Source: Antedon mediterranea
Taxonomy: Eukaryota > Echinodermata > Crinoidea > Comatulida > Antedonidae
DNA length: 64,000 nucleotides
Direction: 5' to 3'
Assembly: GCF_964355755.1 (NCBI RefSeq)
Contig: NC_092675.1
Coordinates: 21,960,912 to 22,024,911 of the forward strand
In this document: positions 62,785 to 64,000 of the stretch, piece after piece
Numbering within the stretch: position 1 is the first letter of the stretch
Layout of the letters: every line of letters starts with the position of its first letter
Made by a program: the position numbers and the translations under genes
Notes under the pieces: generated by a model
Databases searched by the model: none
The model's input: the letters and a program-made list of their open reading frames with translations, nothing else
Told to the model about the DNA's origin: nothing

Positions 62785-64000
62785 GAGGTTTCACAATATT
62801 AGGTGCTTTATAAAACAAGATGCAATTTCAATACATTTTACATAGGCTATAAAAAGTATATAAAGTACAAAGAGAGTGAGAAGTTATGTTAGATATATTG
62901 CTTGTATCATGTTTTTTTGTGTGTGTGTTTTTTAATGGGAAGAACAAGTCACTTATTGCATGGAGATTTTTCTAGAAGTGTTTAATTGCTGGCATTAATC
63001 ACATGGTTGACAGTATTGCACCTCAACCAGATAAGTATGTTTAATATTGAAACCTAGATAGATATTAAAGTGAAGTGTTTGTGTTTTTGATACCATGTTA
63101 AATTGTGTCAAGGTTCGGAGTCCTGTTTAAACCACTTGACACCAAAGTTTAATGCACAATTTAAGAAATAAAAAAATACCATTCTTTTGAAATTTCGCAT
63201 GATGAAATATTGTATCCAGGACTTATATTCTATTTCCTTACTTTTTCACATGTCATGTCTCATTTTGTTAATCGGAGGAAGTTTTAAGTGTCCTTGTTAA
63301 CTTATTAAAGCATGTTTGAAAGAACTTTGTTGCACTATGTTTTTGTTATTTTTGGGTGGAGTAACATTTTGCAATACTACTACCGAGTTGAGCAAGAATA
63401 TATTGGTCTAGCCTCTCATTGGAGCTAGGCTGCTAGGCTAGCATAAATTAAGCTGGATGAGTGTTGTTGTGTTTGCTTATGTCATAACTTATGAAGAAGT
63501 TTTTAGCCCATTTAACCATAGACATAGACATCGCTTTATTCATCCATAAATTTGGAAATTATAGTGTTCTTAGCTTTCTCTCTCAATAAATATTAAACAG
63601 AATTAAATAAAGACAAAAGAATATAACTAACGAACATATCTTCTATTGAAAAGGCCAATACATCTTGGAATGAAAAAGTTGGGATATCGGTTCGTGTTAG
63701 CCGCCGGTACCGTCAGTCTACCGCTGCGTTGTACTATACAACTGCTAATAGTCTCATTTAAATCAAGTATTTAGTAAATCACTAAAATATTTAGTATGAA
63801 ACAGTTTATCTAGTTGCTGTATATAGTTATCATTATTCACTTATTCACTCATTTATTTAAGTTAGTGACAGTCTGAATAGGTTACCTTTGACATCATAAT
63901 CACTTCCAAGTCCTGCTAGCCTGGTAAACTAACATTAGCTCTTGACAACACAAGATTTTAGCCAGATTAAAGCAGACTTATCTAGGTCTAAATTAGACAA
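62785..64000. other. Intergenic AT-rich DNA
   Basis: No exon is recognisable. A stretch at about 63520-63700 (ATCGCTTTATTCATCC and following text) looks like an antisense 3' end of a dispersed element, but I cannot assign it. Confidence 0.4.

Overview
The window is an AT-rich eukaryotic genomic segment with spliced, intron-rich genes and many short dispersed repeats. Protein similarity, the single-copy metazoan genes and the frequent CTAGGC-type motifs suggest a marine invertebrate deuterostome, most likely an echinoderm and possibly a crinoid. The species call is inference. I rebuilt the exon models by hand, using ORF continuity, GT/AG signals and matching intron phases.

Three protein genes lie on the + strand. 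(1) A KANK-family gene (about 3.0-20.3 kb, 13 coding exons, about 1403 aa) has a talin-binding KN motif, a KANK coiled coil and C-terminal ankyrin repeats. It should act at the cell cortex and focal adhesions. (2) A DNAJC14 orthologue (about 29.2-40.5 kb, 11 coding exons, about 962 aa) is a membrane J-protein with an HPD J domain and a C-terminal Jiv90-type zinc-binding domain. Its N-terminal half carries a coding minisatellite. (3) A MYSM1 orthologue (about 44.66-61.06 kb, 18 modelled exons, about 1099 aa) has SANT, SWIRM and MPN+/JAMM domains with all catalytic residues present. It is a predicted nuclear histone H2A deubiquitinase. The three genes are not obviously linked in function.

Between them lies mobile DNA. 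The KANK-DNAJC14 interval (about 22.3-29.05 kb) is a nest of non-LTR reverse transcriptase fragments, tRNA-like SINE pieces, a MITE and a composite block flanked by inverted 95-bp arrays. The introns of DNAJC14 and MYSM1 hold a MITE family with TA target duplications (seven copies), a hAT-like element inside a larger inverted-repeat element, a PIF/Harbinger-like element with TAA duplications, and a GTCATGGTT microsatellite. One MYSM1 intron carries a 3-kb, nearly homogeneous 82-bp satellite with a 14-monomer higher-order period. The satellite seems to have grown from one end of a dispersed repeat seen elsewhere in the window.

I found no prokaryotic operon, CRISPR array or defence-like gene system. 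The most unusual signals are the intronic satellite, the composite inverted-array element, the DNAJC14 coding repeat with its altered zinc-ligand motif, and a tandem duplication 3' of DNAJC14 that keeps an ORF open.
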